In this document: positions 29,644-38,184 of the stretch, piece after piece | Layout of the letters: each line of letters starts with the position of its first letter | How positions within the stretch are numbered: the first letter of the stretch is position 1 | The notes under the pieces: generated by a model | Databases searched by the model: none | Seen by the model: the letters and a program-made list of their open reading frames with translations, nothing else | Told to the model about the DNA's origin: nothing | Assembly (NCBI RefSeq): GCF_000717715.1 | Contig: NZ_JOAI01000001.1 | Coordinates: 186,001-250,000 of the forward strand | DNA: 64,000 nucleotides | Direction: 5' to 3' | Source: Streptomyces sp. NRRL B-24484 | GTDB lineage: Bacteria; Actinomycetota; Actinomycetes; Streptomycetales; Streptomycetaceae | Made by a program: the position numbers and the translations under genes

Positions 29644-32016
29644 ATGACGTCCGCCGCCGCACACCCACCGACGGCCAGTTACCGGCTCCAGCTCCAGCCG
29701 GGCTTCACCCTGCGCGACGCCGCCCGCGCCGTGCCGTACCTGGCCGCGCTCGGCGTCTCCCACCTGCACCTGTCCCCGCTGCTGGAGGCCGTCCCCGGCT
29801 CCACGCACGGCTACGACACGGTCGACCACAGCCGGATCAGCGAACAGCTCGGCGGTGAGGCGGCGCTGCGCGCGCTGGCGGACGAGGCCCACCGGCACGA
29901 GCTGCGGCTGATCGCCGACGTGGTGCCCAACCACATGGCGCTGCCCGTCCCCGAGCAGCTCAACCAGCCGCTCTGGCAGGTGCTGCGGGACGGCCCGGAC
30001 TCCCGCTTCGCCACCTGGTTCGACATCGACTGGACGGCGCAGCCCGGCCCCTCCGACGCGCCCGGCCGCGGCCGGCTGCTGCTGCCGCTGCTCGGCGACC
30101 GGATCGGCGCCGTACGGGACCAGCTGGTGGTGGACGGCGAGGTGCTGCGCTACCACGACCACGCCTTCCCGCTGCGTCCCGGCACCGCGCACCTGCCGCT
30201 GCCCGACCTCCTCGACCGCCAGTGGTACCGGCTGGCCTGGTGGCGGCTGGCCAGCAGCGAGCTGAACTACCGGCGGTTCTTCGCGATCAACGACCTGATC
30301 GCGGTGCGGGTCGAGGTGCCGGAGGTGTTCCGGGCCACCCACGAGGTGCTGCTGCGGCTGCACGGCGAGGGCGTGCTGGACGGCTTCCGGGTGGACCACC
30401 CGGACGGGCTGGCCGACCCGCGCGGCTACCTGCGGCGGCTCGCCGAGGCCACCGGCGGCGCGTACACGGTGGTCGAGAAGATCCTCATCGGCGACGAGCG
30501 GCTGCCCGCGGACTGGCCGTGCGCCGGGACCACCGGCTACGACGCGCTGCGCCGGATCGACGGGGTGCTCACCGACCACGCGGGCGCCGAGCGGCTGGTC
30601 GCGGCCTACCAGCGGGACGTCGCCGACCGGACGACCGCGGCCGGGGCCGCGCTGCGCGGGCGGGCCGAGCTGACCGTCCCGGAGGGCGAGCTGGCGGCCG
30701 AGGTGGACCGGCTGCTGCGGCTGGTGCGGCGGATCGGCGCCGCCGACAGCTCGCTCGCGGACCACCCGCAGCCCGCGCTGCGCGACGCCCTGTGCGCCCT
30801 GCTCACCGAGCACCCGGTGTACCGGCCGTACGTGGTGCCGGGCGAGGAGCCCCCGCCGGAGGCCGTCGCGCACCTGGCGGGCGGCGCCGAGGGCACCGCG
30901 GACCGGCTGCTGCGCGACCTGGCGCTCGGCCGGCGCGGCCGCAGCCCGGAGAAGGACGAGTTCTGCCGCCGGTTCGCCCAGACCACCTCGGCGGTGGCCG
31001 CCAAGGGCGTCGAGGACACCGCCTTCTACCGGTGGAACGCGCTGGTCTCGCTGAACGAGGTAGGCGGCGACCCCGGCCGGCCCGGCATCGGCCCGGCCGC
31101 CTTCCACCGCTGGTGCGCCGACCGGGAGCGGGACCGGCCGACCGGCATGACGGTGCTCTCCACCCACGACACCAAGCGCAGCGCGGACGCCCGGGCCCGG
31201 CTCGCGGTGCTCGCCGAACTGCCGGACGCCTGGGCAGCCGAGTGCGCGGCCTGGACGGCCGCCGCCGGGCCCTGCCCGGACCGCAGCACCGCCTGGCTGC
31301 TCTGGCAGACCCTGGTCGCAGCCTGGCCGATCGGAGAGGAGCGGCTCGTCCAGGTGGTGCTGAAGTCCGCCCGGGAGGCGAAGCTGCGCACCTCCTGGAC
31401 GGCCCCCGACGAGACCTTCGAGCGGGTGCTGACGGCGTACGCGCGCGGTGCGCTCGCCAATGCCGGGCTCTGTCCGCGGATCGCCGGCTTCGTGCAGCTG
31501 CTCGCCCCGTACGCGCGCTGCAACACGCTCGCCTCGGCGCTGCTGCACCTGACCGTGCCCGGGGTGCCGGACCTGTACCAGGGCAGCGAGGAGCCGCTGC
31601 ACACGCTGGTCGACCCGGACAACCGGGCACCGGTGGACCTCGGGGCGCTGGCGGTGCGGCTGACCGACTCGGCGACCGACCGCGGCGCGGACCTCGCCCG
31701 CGAGAAGCTCCACCTCACCACCACCGCCCTGCACCTGCGGCGCGACGTGCCGCTCGGCCCGTACCGGCCGCTGGAGGCCACCGGCCGGACGGCGGCGCAC
31801 CTGCTCGCCTTCTTCCGCGGCCCGCGGGTGATCACCGCGGTGACCCGGCTGCCGTACGGCCTGCAGCGGGCCGGCGGCTGGGGCGACACCGTGCTGGAGC
31901 TGCCCGAGGGCCGCTGGACGGACGAACTGACCGGGCGGCACTACGAGGCCGGCCCGCTGCCGGTCTCCTGGCTGCTGGAGCGCCACCCGGTCGCACTGCT
32001 CACGGAGGGCCGTTGA
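29644..32016 (+). CDS. treY: Malto-oligosyltrehalose synthase
   Basis: A 790-residue GH13 isomerase that turns the reducing end of a maltodextrin into a trehalosyl unit. The protein begins PTASYRLQLQPGFTLRDAARAVPYLAALGVSHLHLSPLL, typical of TreY, and has DVVPNHMA, GFRVDHPDGLADP (nucleophile region), VEKIL and STHDTKRS (third catalytic aspartate) in order. It is full length. ATG at 29644; its stop overlaps the treZ start by three bases (TTGA). It acts between GlgX and TreZ in the TreY-TreZ trehalose pathway. Confidence 0.96.
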   Translation: MTSAAAHPPTASYRLQLQPGFTLRDAARAVPYLAALGVSHLHLSPLLEAVPGSTHGYDTVDHSRISEQLGGEAALRALADEAHRHELRLIADVVPNHMALPVPEQLNQPLWQVLRDGPDSRFATWFDIDWTAQPGPSDAPGRGRLLLPLLGDRIGAVRDQLVVDGEVLRYHDHAFPLRPGTAHLPLPDLLDRQWYRLAWWRLASSELNYRRFFAINDLIAVRVEVPEVFRATHEVLLRLHGEGVLDGFRVDHPDGLADPRGYLRRLAEATGGAYTVVEKILIGDERLPADWPCAGTTGYDALRRIDGVLTDHAGAERLVAAYQRDVADRTTAAGAALRGRAELTVPEGELAAEVDRLLRLVRRIGAADSSLADHPQPALRDALCALLTEHPVYRPYVVPGEEPPPEAVAHLAGGAEGTADRLLRDLALGRRGRSPEKDEFCRRFAQTTSAVAAKGVEDTAFYRWNALVSLNEVGGDPGRPGIGPAAFHRWCADRERDRPTGMTVLSTHDTKRSADARARLAVLAELPDAWAAECAAWTAAAGPCPDRSTAWLLWQTLVAAWPIGEERLVQVVLKSAREAKLRTSWTAPDETFERVLTAYARGALANAGLCPRIAGFVQLLAPYARCNTLASALLHLTVPGVPDLYQGSEEPLHTLVDPDNRAPVDLGALAVRLTDSATDRGADLAREKLHLTTTALHLRRDVPLGPYRPLEATGRTAAHLLAFFRGPRVITAVTRLPYGLQRAGGWGDTVLELPEGRWTDELTGRHYEAGPLPVSWLLERHPVALLTEGR

Positions 32017-33752
32017 CCACGTACCGCGTATGGGCACCCGAGGCGGACATGGTGGAGGTGGAGGTCGACGGGCGGCCGCACCCGATGGCCCGCGAGGGCG
32101 ACGGGTCGAGCGGCTGGTGGCAGGGCGAGGCGCCGGACGGCGACTACGGCTTCCGGCTGGACGGCGGCCGGGCGCTGCCCGACCCGCGCTCCCCGCGGCA
32201 GCCGGACGGCCCGGACGGACTGAGCCGGGCCGTCGACCACGCCGCCTTCCGCTGGTCGGACACCCCCTGGCGGGGCCGTCCGCTGCCCGGCAGCGTGCTG
32301 TACGAGCTGCACGTGGGCACCTTCACCCCCGCCGGGACCTTCGAGGCGGCGGCGGAGCGGCTGGACCACCTGGTCGACCTGGGCGTGGACTTCGTCGAAC
32401 TGATGCCGGTCTGCCCGTTCCCCGGCCGGTACGGCTGGGGCTACGACGGGGTGTCGCTCTGGGCGGTGCACGAGCCGTACGGCGGGCCCGACGGGCTGAA
32501 GCGGTTCGTCGACGCGGCGCACCGCAAGGGCCTCGGCGTCGTCCTCGACGTGGTGCACAACCACCTCGGCCCGTCCGGCAACTACCTCCCGGTGTACGGG
32601 CCGTACTTCACCGACCGGCACCACACACCGTGGGGCTCGGCGGTCAACCTGGACGCGCCCGGCTCCGACGAGGTCCGGCGCTACCTGATCGGCAGCGCGC
32701 TGGCCTGGCTGCGGGACTACCGGATCGACGGGCTGCGGCTGGACGCGGTGCACGCCCTCGCCGACGACCGGGCGCTGCACTTCCTGGAGGAACTCGCCGT
32801 CGAGGTCGAGAAGCTGGCGGACGCCACCGGGCGGCCGCTGTTCCTGGTCGCCGAGTCCGACCTCAACGACCCGCGCACCACGGCGCCCCGGCAGGCCGGC
32901 GGCCTCGGCCTCACCGCCCAGTGGAGCGACGACTTCCACCACGCCCTGCACACCCTGCTGACCGCCGAGTCCGGCGGCTACTACGCGGACTTCGCCGCCG
33001 AGCCGTACGCGGCCTGCGCCAAGGCGCTGACCCGGGGCTTCTTCCACGACGGCGGCTGGTCGTCCTTCCGCGGCCGCTCGCACGGCCGGCCGTTCCCCAC
33101 CGCGTACGGGCACCGGCTGCTCGGCTACGCGCAGACCCACGACCAGGTCGGCAACCGGGCGGCCGGCGACCGGCTCTCGGCGACCCTCTCCCCCGGACGG
33201 CTGGCCGCGGGTGCGGCGCTGGTGCTCACCTCGCCGTTCACCCCGATGCTGTTCATGGGCGAGGAGTGGGGGGCGAGCACCCCCTGGCAGTACTTCACCG
33301 ACCACACCGACCCGGACCTCGCCGAGGCCGTCCGGCAGGGCAGGCGGCGGGAGTTCGCCGCGCACGGCTGGCAGCCCGAGGACGTGCCCGACCCGCAGGC
33401 CCGCTCGACCGTGCTCGGCTCCACCCTCACCTGGGCCGAGCGCGTCCAGGAGCCGCACGCCGGCCTGCTCGACTGGTACCGGCGGCTGATCCGGCTGCGC
33501 CGTACCCACCCCGAACTCACCGACCCGGACCTCGGCGCCGTCCGGGTCGAGCACGACGCCGCAGACCAGTGGCTGGTGGTGCACCGCGGCCCGTTCCGGG
33601 TGGTCGTCCACCTCGGCACCGGCGGCCCCCGGCGGATCACCCTGGACCGGCCCTACACCCGGACCTCGGCCCTGTACGGCGACTGCTGGCCCGAGTCCGA
33701 CGGCTCCCTGCACCTGGCGGCGGAGTCGACCGCGGTCGTCCGGGTCGACTAG
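32013..33752 (+). CDS. treZ: Malto-oligosyltrehalose trehalohydrolase
   Basis: A 579-residue GH13 enzyme that releases trehalose from maltooligosyltrehalose. It has an N-terminal beta domain (TTYRVWAPEADMVEVEVDG), then LYELHVGTFTPAGTF, the DVVHNHLG segment, GLRLDAVHAL (nucleophile), LFLVAESDLNDP (acid/base) and YAQTHDQVGNR (stabilising aspartate). The start is TTG at 32013, chosen because a GGAGGG site lies at 32004-32009 and the TTG overlaps the treY stop; it places TTYRVWAP right at the N terminus as in other TreZ proteins. Confidence 0.95.
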   Translation: MTTYRVWAPEADMVEVEVDGRPHPMAREGDGSSGWWQGEAPDGDYGFRLDGGRALPDPRSPRQPDGPDGLSRAVDHAAFRWSDTPWRGRPLPGSVLYELHVGTFTPAGTFEAAAERLDHLVDLGVDFVELMPVCPFPGRYGWGYDGVSLWAVHEPYGGPDGLKRFVDAAHRKGLGVVLDVVHNHLGPSGNYLPVYGPYFTDRHHTPWGSAVNLDAPGSDEVRRYLIGSALAWLRDYRIDGLRLDAVHALADDRALHFLEELAVEVEKLADATGRPLFLVAESDLNDPRTTAPRQAGGLGLTAQWSDDFHHALHTLLTAESGGYYADFAAEPYAACAKALTRGFFHDGGWSSFRGRSHGRPFPTAYGHRLLGYAQTHDQVGNRAAGDRLSATLSPGRLAAGAALVLTSPFTPMLFMGEEWGASTPWQYFTDHTDPDLAEAVRQGRRREFAAHGWQPEDVPDPQARSTVLGSTLTWAERVQEPHAGLLDWYRRLIRLRRTHPELTDPDLGAVRVEHDAADQWLVVHRGPFRVVVHLGTGGPRRITLDRPYTRTSALYGDCWPESDGSLHLAAESTAVVRVD

Positions 33753-33842
33753 ACCCTCGCACGGTCCCGGCGCGCACCGGGCCCGTTCGTCCGCCCGCGG
33801 CTCCGGGAGAAGGACCCCGGGCGACTCGCAGCGGGGTCGTGA

Positions 33843-34580
33843 TCACCAGGGCACGACGCCGTCGTCCTCGAAGAACGAACCGGTCGGGCCGCCGTCGGGC
33901 AGCGTGGCGAGCCGGATCGCGGTGGCCGCGCCCTGTTCGGGAGTCCGGGGGCCGTGGAAGCCGGTGAAGTCGGTGGCGACCAGGCCCGGGCAGGTGGCGT
34001 TGATCAGGATGTCCGTACCGGCGAACTGCCGGGCGTACTGCAGGGTGAGGGCGTTGAGGAAGGACTTCGACGGCGCGTAGGCCGCCATGATCGGGCCGAC
34101 CTCGACGTCCGGGTCCGCCTGCCGGGTCAGGGAGCCGACGCTGCTGGAGACGTTGACGATGCGCGGCGAGGCCGAGCGCCGCAGCAGCGGCAGCATCGCG
34201 TTGGTCACCCGGACGACACCCATCACATTGGTGTCCACGACCGTGCGGAGCACCTCCAGGTCGAGCACGGTCGGGTCCTGCACCCACCCCGGACCCATCT
34301 CGCCGGGGATGCCGGCGTTGTTGACCAGGGCGTCCAGGCGTCCTGCCAGTCGTTCGACCAGGTCCGCGGCATCGGTGACGCTCCGGTCGTCGGTCACGTC
34401 CAGCGGCACCTCGAAGGCGTCCACGCCGACGGCGCGCAGCTTCCCGACGGCGGTTTCGCGTCGGGCCGCGTCACGGGCTCCCACGCCCACGCGGTACCCG
34501 AGGCGGCCCAGCCCGGCCGCGATCTCGTACCCGATGCCCTTGTTCGCGCCGGTCACCAGCGCGATCATCGTTTCGCTCAT
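33843..34580 (-). CDS. Short-chain dehydrogenase/reductase
   Basis: A 245-residue NAD(P)-dependent Rossmann-fold oxidoreductase. It shows the cofactor motif TGANKGIGYEIA near residue 10, NNAGIPG, the catalytic serine in NVSSSVGSL and a YAPSK active-site Tyr/Lys pair, so the classical SDR triad is intact. The GANKGIG signature resembles carbonyl-reductase-like SDRs. ATG at 34580 gives the natural start. It is divergent from a LysR-type gene with a dyad between them and is very probably its target. Confidence 0.88.
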   Translation of the reverse strand: MSETMIALVTGANKGIGYEIAAGLGRLGYRVGVGARDAARRETAVGKLRAVGVDAFEVPLDVTDDRSVTDAADLVERLAGRLDALVNNAGIPGEMGPGWVQDPTVLDLEVLRTVVDTNVMGVVRVTNAMLPLLRRSASPRIVNVSSSVGSLTRQADPDVEVGPIMAAYAPSKSFLNALTLQYARQFAGTDILINATCPGLVATDFTGFHGPRTPEQGAATAIRLATLPDGGPTGSFFEDDGVVPW

Positions 34581-34638
34581 GCCGATGATGGTGGCTCGCG
34601 GCCCGGTGGCGCGGCCAACACCGATACGGTGCCCTGTC

Positions 34639-34653
34639 ATACCCGCCGGGTAT
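34639..34653. promoter_or_regulatory. Putative LysR-type operator
   Basis: ATACCCGCCGGGTAT is a perfect 7-bp inverted repeat around one central base and contains the T-N11-A form of LysR-type boxes (34640-34652). It lies 20 bp before the LysR gene start and about 60 bp before the SDR start, the usual place for divergent LysR control. Confidence 0.65.
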
Positions 34654-34672
34654 CACCGCGTAGGCTGCGGCC

Positions 34673-35548
34673 GTGGACACCCTGGAAACCGCACTGGAAA
34701 CCCGCGAGTTGAAGTACTTCGTGGCCGTCGCCGAGGAGCTGCACTTCGGGCGCGCCGCCGAACGCCTCGGCATGGCCCAGCCGCCGCTGTCGCGGGCGAT
34801 CCAGCAGCTCGAACGGCGCCTCGGGGTCTGCCTGCTGGAACGCGACCGCCGCGGTGTCCGCCTGACCGGTGCCGGAGCGGTGCTGTTGCAGGAGGGCCGG
34901 GCGGCCCTCGACGCGACCGCTGCCGCCGCCCGCCGCACCCGGCGCGCCGGGGGTGCCGACAGCCCCGGCGGCCCCCGCGAACGGCTGGTCCTCGCGGTGA
35001 AGGCCGCCGCCTCCCACGAGCTGCTGCGGACGCTCCTCGCCGCCTACGCGGTCGAGCCCGGCAGCGCCGAGGTCGAGGTGCTGCTGTGCGGCATGTGCGA
35101 GCAGGAGGAGCTCCTGCGCGACGGACGTGCCGATGTCGCGCTGATGCACACGCCGTGGAACTCCCTCGCCGGCTTCGACAGCGAGGCACTCACGACCGAG
35201 GGGCAGGTCGCCCTCCTGCCTGCCGGGCACCCGCTGGCCGCCCGCGAGACCCTGTCCCTGGCCGACATCAGGGACGTACCCGATCTGCCGCTCGCCCGCT
35301 GGCCCACCCACGGCACCTACGCCCCCGGGCCGGGCCCGGAGATCCACAACCAGACGCAACTGGCCCAACTGACCGCCCTCGGACGCACCGTGGCGGTCGT
35401 CCCCGACTCCTCCCGCTCCTGGCTGTGGGCCGAGCACGCGGCCGTCCCCCTGACCGACGCGCCTCCCGTCGTGACCCACATCGCCTGGCCCGCGCACAGC
35501 CGCTCGCTGGCCCTGGCCGGCCTGGTCCGCACGGCGACGCGGCTGTGA
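34673..35548 (+). CDS. LysR-type transcriptional regulator
   Basis: A 291-residue LysR family regulator. The N-terminal HTH is ELKYFVAVAEELHFGRAAERLGMAQPPLSRAIQQLERRLG (residues about 12-50), with LTGAG following as usual, and the C-terminal periplasmic-binding-like effector domain starts around residue 100 (RLVLAVKAAAS). The GTG at 34673 opens the frame. It faces the SDR gene across a promoter region with a LysR-type dyad. The effector is unknown. Confidence 0.9.
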   Translation: MDTLETALETRELKYFVAVAEELHFGRAAERLGMAQPPLSRAIQQLERRLGVCLLERDRRGVRLTGAGAVLLQEGRAALDATAAAARRTRRAGGADSPGGPRERLVLAVKAAASHELLRTLLAAYAVEPGSAEVEVLLCGMCEQEELLRDGRADVALMHTPWNSLAGFDSEALTTEGQVALLPAGHPLAARETLSLADIRDVPDLPLARWPTHGTYAPGPGPEIHNQTQLAQLTALGRTVAVVPDSSRSWLWAEHAAVPLTDAPPVVTHIAWPAHSRSLALAGLVRTATRL

Positions 35549-35575
35549 CCGGGACGCGAAGCCCGTCGAGTGCGC

Positions 35576-36394
35576 CTACTCCGGCTTGCAGACGATGAAG
35601 TGCTTGTACGGGTGGCGGCCCGGGCGGTCGCCGATCTCGCGGCAGGCGGCCTGCAGGTCGTGCAGGTCGGCGACGGAGAGCTCCAGCGGGGGCTCGTCCG
35701 GCTGGAAGGTCCAGCCGAGCGGGTAGTCGGTGCCCGGCTCGGTGGTCATCTCGATGTGGCAGCCGAGCACGTGGGTGACCTCGTGGGTGGCGGTGAACTC
35801 CACCAGGCGGTCGACGGTGCGCACGAAGGCCGGCCAGTCGGCGACGTACAGCCGGCCCGGGTAGACGGTGTCGCCGGTGAGCAGGAAGCCCGTCCGCGGG
35901 TCGTGGTAGGTGACCGAGGCCGCGTGGTGGCCCGGGGTGGCGAGGCACTCCAGCACCCGCCCGCCGAGGTCCAGCTGCCGGCTCTCCTCGCCCTGGAAGC
36001 CGAACCAGGCGAGCGCCTCGCCGGCCGGCACCAGTTCGGTGTCCGGCCGGTCCGCGAACTGGCCGTCGCCCGCCGTGTGGTCGCCGTGCCCGTGGCTGTG
36101 CAGCACCAGCAGCGGCAGGCCCGGGCTGCGCTCCTCGATCAGCTCGTCGACGGTGCGGCGCAGCGGCAGGTGCGCCGGGTCGGCGGTGGCGCCGGTGTCG
36201 ATCAGCACGGCCCGCTCGGTGCCGAACAGCAGGTAGAGGAACGGCGCCTCGTAGTGGACGGCCTTGTTCTGCCGCAGGATGTACGTCGCCTCGTCGACCC
36301 GGTGGACCTGCAGGTCGGGGTCGGTGTTGTGCTTCGAGGACGTCGATCCGTGGATCCAGCGGACGTCCAGCGGTGTGCGGTGCTGCGTGTTCAT
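35576..36394 (-). CDS. Metallo-beta-lactamase-fold hydrolase
   Basis: A 272-residue MBL-fold metallohydrolase. The metal motif HSHGHGDH covers residues 99-106 (HxHxDH), followed by further ligand positions in TPGHHAASV and LLTGDTVYPG, so two metal sites look intact. The N terminus (WIHGSTSSKHNTDPDLQVHRVDEATYILRQ) is specific to an actinomycete subfamily of unknown substrate. ATG at 36394 follows AAGGGGG. It lies 43 bp after the transketolase C-terminal gene and is probably the third gene of that SoxR-linked operon. Confidence 0.87.
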   Translation of the reverse strand: MNTQHRTPLDVRWIHGSTSSKHNTDPDLQVHRVDEATYILRQNKAVHYEAPFLYLLFGTERAVLIDTGATADPAHLPLRRTVDELIEERSPGLPLLVLHSHGHGDHTAGDGQFADRPDTELVPAGEALAWFGFQGEESRQLDLGGRVLECLATPGHHAASVTYHDPRTGFLLTGDTVYPGRLYVADWPAFVRTVDRLVEFTATHEVTHVLGCHIEMTTEPGTDYPLGWTFQPDEPPLELSVADLHDLQAACREIGDRPGRHPYKHFIVCKPE

Positions 36395-36437
36395 GGCATC
36401 CCCCTTCGTCCGCGAAGCTACCAGGGGTCGGGCGTGT

Positions 36438-37331
36438 TCAGCGGAGGAAGGCGGTGATCCGGGTGCGCAGGCCGGCCGCGTCGAGGCCGTAGGCGGCGAG
36501 GTGCTCCGGGATCGAGCCGTAGTGGCGGTGCTCCTCGCGCGGGACGCCGAGGCCGAGGACCCGGTGCGGCAGGTCGGCGAGGGCGTCGTGGGCGGCGGTC
36601 GCGGAGGTGCCGGCGAGGTAGGGCTCGACGAGGACGACGTCGGGCCGCTCGCCCGCGGCGGCCCGCAGTCCGGCGGCGTCGAAGGGGCGGACGGTGGCCG
36701 CGTACAGCACGGTGAGGTCCAGGCCCTCGGTGGCCGCCAGGACGGCGTCGAGCATCGGGCCGACGGCGACGACCGTGCCGCGGCGGCCGGTGCGGACGGG
36801 CAGCAGCCGGCCGGGCTCGACCGGGCGGGCGGTGTCGTTGCGGTGGGCGGAGAGCCGCAGGTAGACGAGGCTGTCGCCGTCGGCGGCGGCGTGCCGCAGC
36901 AGGGTCTCGGCCTCGTCGGGGTGGCCGGGCACGTGGACCGTCCAGCCGGGCAGGGTGTCGAGCAGGGCGACGTCCCCGGGCGCCATGTGGGTGCGGCCGC
37001 CGGCCGGCCAGTCGTACGAGCCGGCGGCGCTGACCAGCACGGCGCCGACGCCCTGGTGGACGAGGTCGAGCTTGACCTGCTCCCAGGGGCGTTCGATCAG
37101 GAAGCTGGCGAAGGTGTGGGCGATCGGGCGCAGTCCGGTGAGGGCGAGTCCGGCGGTGACGCCGATCTGCAGCTGCTCGCGGATGCCGACGTTGACCACC
37201 CGGTCGGGGTGACGGGCGGCCGCCGGGCGGAAGGAGTCGGCGCCGATGTCGGCGAGGACGACGGCGAGCCGCGGGTCGTGGTCGAGGAGTTCGGTGGTGA
37301 CGGCGGCGAAGCGCTCGCGCATGGTCTCCAT
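36438..37331 (-). CDS. Transketolase C-terminal subunit (pyrimidine-binding and C-terminal domains)
   Basis: A 297-residue protein equal to the second half of transketolase. It contains the Pyr domain (VVLADIGADS, VNVGIREQLQIGVTAGLALTG with the conserved catalytic glutamate of IREQ, then HTFASFLIERPWEQVKLD) and a C-terminal domain (TVVAVGPMLDAVLAATE, VVLVEPYLAGTSA). With the upstream N-terminal subunit it forms a complete thiamine-diphosphate enzyme, which may act on sugar phosphates or on another ketol donor. ATG at 37331; MRERF three residues on is an alternative. The 92-bp gap to the upstream gene is filled largely by a 13-bp tandem repeat. Confidence 0.9.
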   Translation of the reverse strand: METMRERFAAVTTELLDHDPRLAVVLADIGADSFRPAAARHPDRVVNVGIREQLQIGVTAGLALTGLRPIAHTFASFLIERPWEQVKLDLVHQGVGAVLVSAAGSYDWPAGGRTHMAPGDVALLDTLPGWTVHVPGHPDEAETLLRHAAADGDSLVYLRLSAHRNDTARPVEPGRLLPVRTGRRGTVVAVGPMLDAVLAATEGLDLTVLYAATVRPFDAAGLRAAAGERPDVVLVEPYLAGTSATAAHDALADLPHRVLGLGVPREEHRHYGSIPEHLAAYGLDAAGLRTRITAFLR

Positions 37332-37381
37332 GGCGGGGGCCTTTCTCGGGGCGGGGTGTCCGGGGCTCGGGTTCGGATCTC

Positions 37382-37438
37382 GGGTTCAGTGCCGGGTTCA
37401 GTACTCGGGTTCAGTACTCGGGTTCAGTACTTGGGTTC
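37382..37438. repeat. 13-bp tandem repeat overlapping the 3' end of the transketolase N-subunit gene
   Basis: GGGTTCAGTACTC occurs at 37394-37406 and 37407-37419, with a one-base variant at 37420-37432, a 12-bp variant at 37382-37393 and a partial unit from 37433. The unit carries the sense-strand TACTGA, so each copy brings a stop codon in a different frame. The last unit contains the real stop at 37424-37426. This looks like replication slippage at the gene's end. Confidence 0.85.
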
Positions 37439-38128
37439 GACGCGGGCGACGACGGCGTGCGGGCGGCCGGGGTGCGGGGCGGTGAACGCGGCGTGCAGGG
37501 CCTCGTGGTCGCGGCCGTCCACGGTGGCGGTGGACCAGCCCTCGACGGCGAAGCGGGCCTCGATGGCGCCGCGCCGGCCGTGGGTGGCGGAGGAGTTGTC
37601 GATCACCACGGTGTGCAGCCGGTCCAGGCCGGTGGCGCCGGCGAAGGCGATCGCCTCGTGGTTGCTGCCCTCGTCCAGTTCGGCGTCGCCGACCAGCACC
37701 CAGACCGCCGGGTCGGTCAGGCCCTGGGCGCGCAGGCCGAGCGCGGTCCCGGCGGCGAGCGGCAGGCCGTGGCCGAGCGAGCCGGAGGCGATCTCGGCGC
37801 CGGGCACCAGCATCCGGTCCGGGTGGTGGCCGAGCGGCGAGTGGTAGCCGCCGAAGCCCGGCAGGACGGACGCGTCGAGGAACCCCTTGGCGGTGAGGAC
37901 GGCGTAGTAGGCCATCGGGCCGTGGCCCTTGGAGAGCAGGAAGCGGTCCCGGTCCGGGTCGTCGGCGGTGGCCGGGCCGACCCGCAGCACGCGGTCGTAG
38001 AGCACCCAGAGGGCGTCCAGGGTGGAGGTGGCGGCGGGCCCGTGCTTCTCGTCGCCGGTCATCAGGGCCATCAGGGCGGGCAGGTCGGCGAAGGCGTACG
38101 GCCGCTGCCCGGTGGTTGCGGTGGTCAT
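37424..38128 (-). CDS. Transketolase N-terminal subunit (thiamine-diphosphate PP domain)
   Basis: A 234-residue protein equal to the first half of transketolase. It has LSKGHGPMAYYAVL, GSLGHGLPLAAGTALG and the thiamine-diphosphate/metal motif GDAELDEGSN at 147-156, all in family order. The partner half is the next gene. ATG at 38128 lies about where a transcript from the promoter at 38136-38166 would begin, so the message may be leaderless. Divergent from a SoxR-like gene, it probably belongs to a redox-regulated operon with the C-terminal subunit and an MBL-fold hydrolase. Confidence 0.9.
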   Translation of the reverse strand: MTTATTGQRPYAFADLPALMALMTGDEKHGPAATSTLDALWVLYDRVLRVGPATADDPDRDRFLLSKGHGPMAYYAVLTAKGFLDASVLPGFGGYHSPLGHHPDRMLVPGAEIASGSLGHGLPLAAGTALGLRAQGLTDPAVWVLVGDAELDEGSNHEAIAFAGATGLDRLHTVVIDNSSATHGRRGAIEARFAVEGWSTATVDGRDHEALHAAFTAPHPGRPHAVVARVEPKY

Positions 38129-38135
38129 GCCGACA

Positions 38136-38166
38136 AGCCTGCAAGTTGAAGTCGACTTCAGGTCAA
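38136..38166 (-). promoter_or_regulatory. MerR-family promoter with 19-bp spacer and central palindrome
   Basis: On the minus strand TTGACC (38166-38161) and CAGGCT (38141-38136) are separated by exactly 19 bp, the stretched spacing of MerR-family activated promoters. The spacer contains the perfect 14-bp palindrome TGAAGTCGACTTCA (38147-38160). The minus-strand reading CCTGAAGTCGACTTCAAC matches 12 of 18 positions of the classical SoxR box as I recall it. Transcription would start near 38129, at the transketolase start codon. The same palindrome could affect the soxR-like promoter. Confidence 0.75.
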
Positions 38167-38184
38167 GCGGCTATCCTCGGCCGC

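Noticed and set aside
38136..38166. Palindrome read as a TetR operator
   Set aside because: The exact 19-bp promoter spacing and the adjacent [2Fe-2S] MerR gene fit SoxR-type control better.
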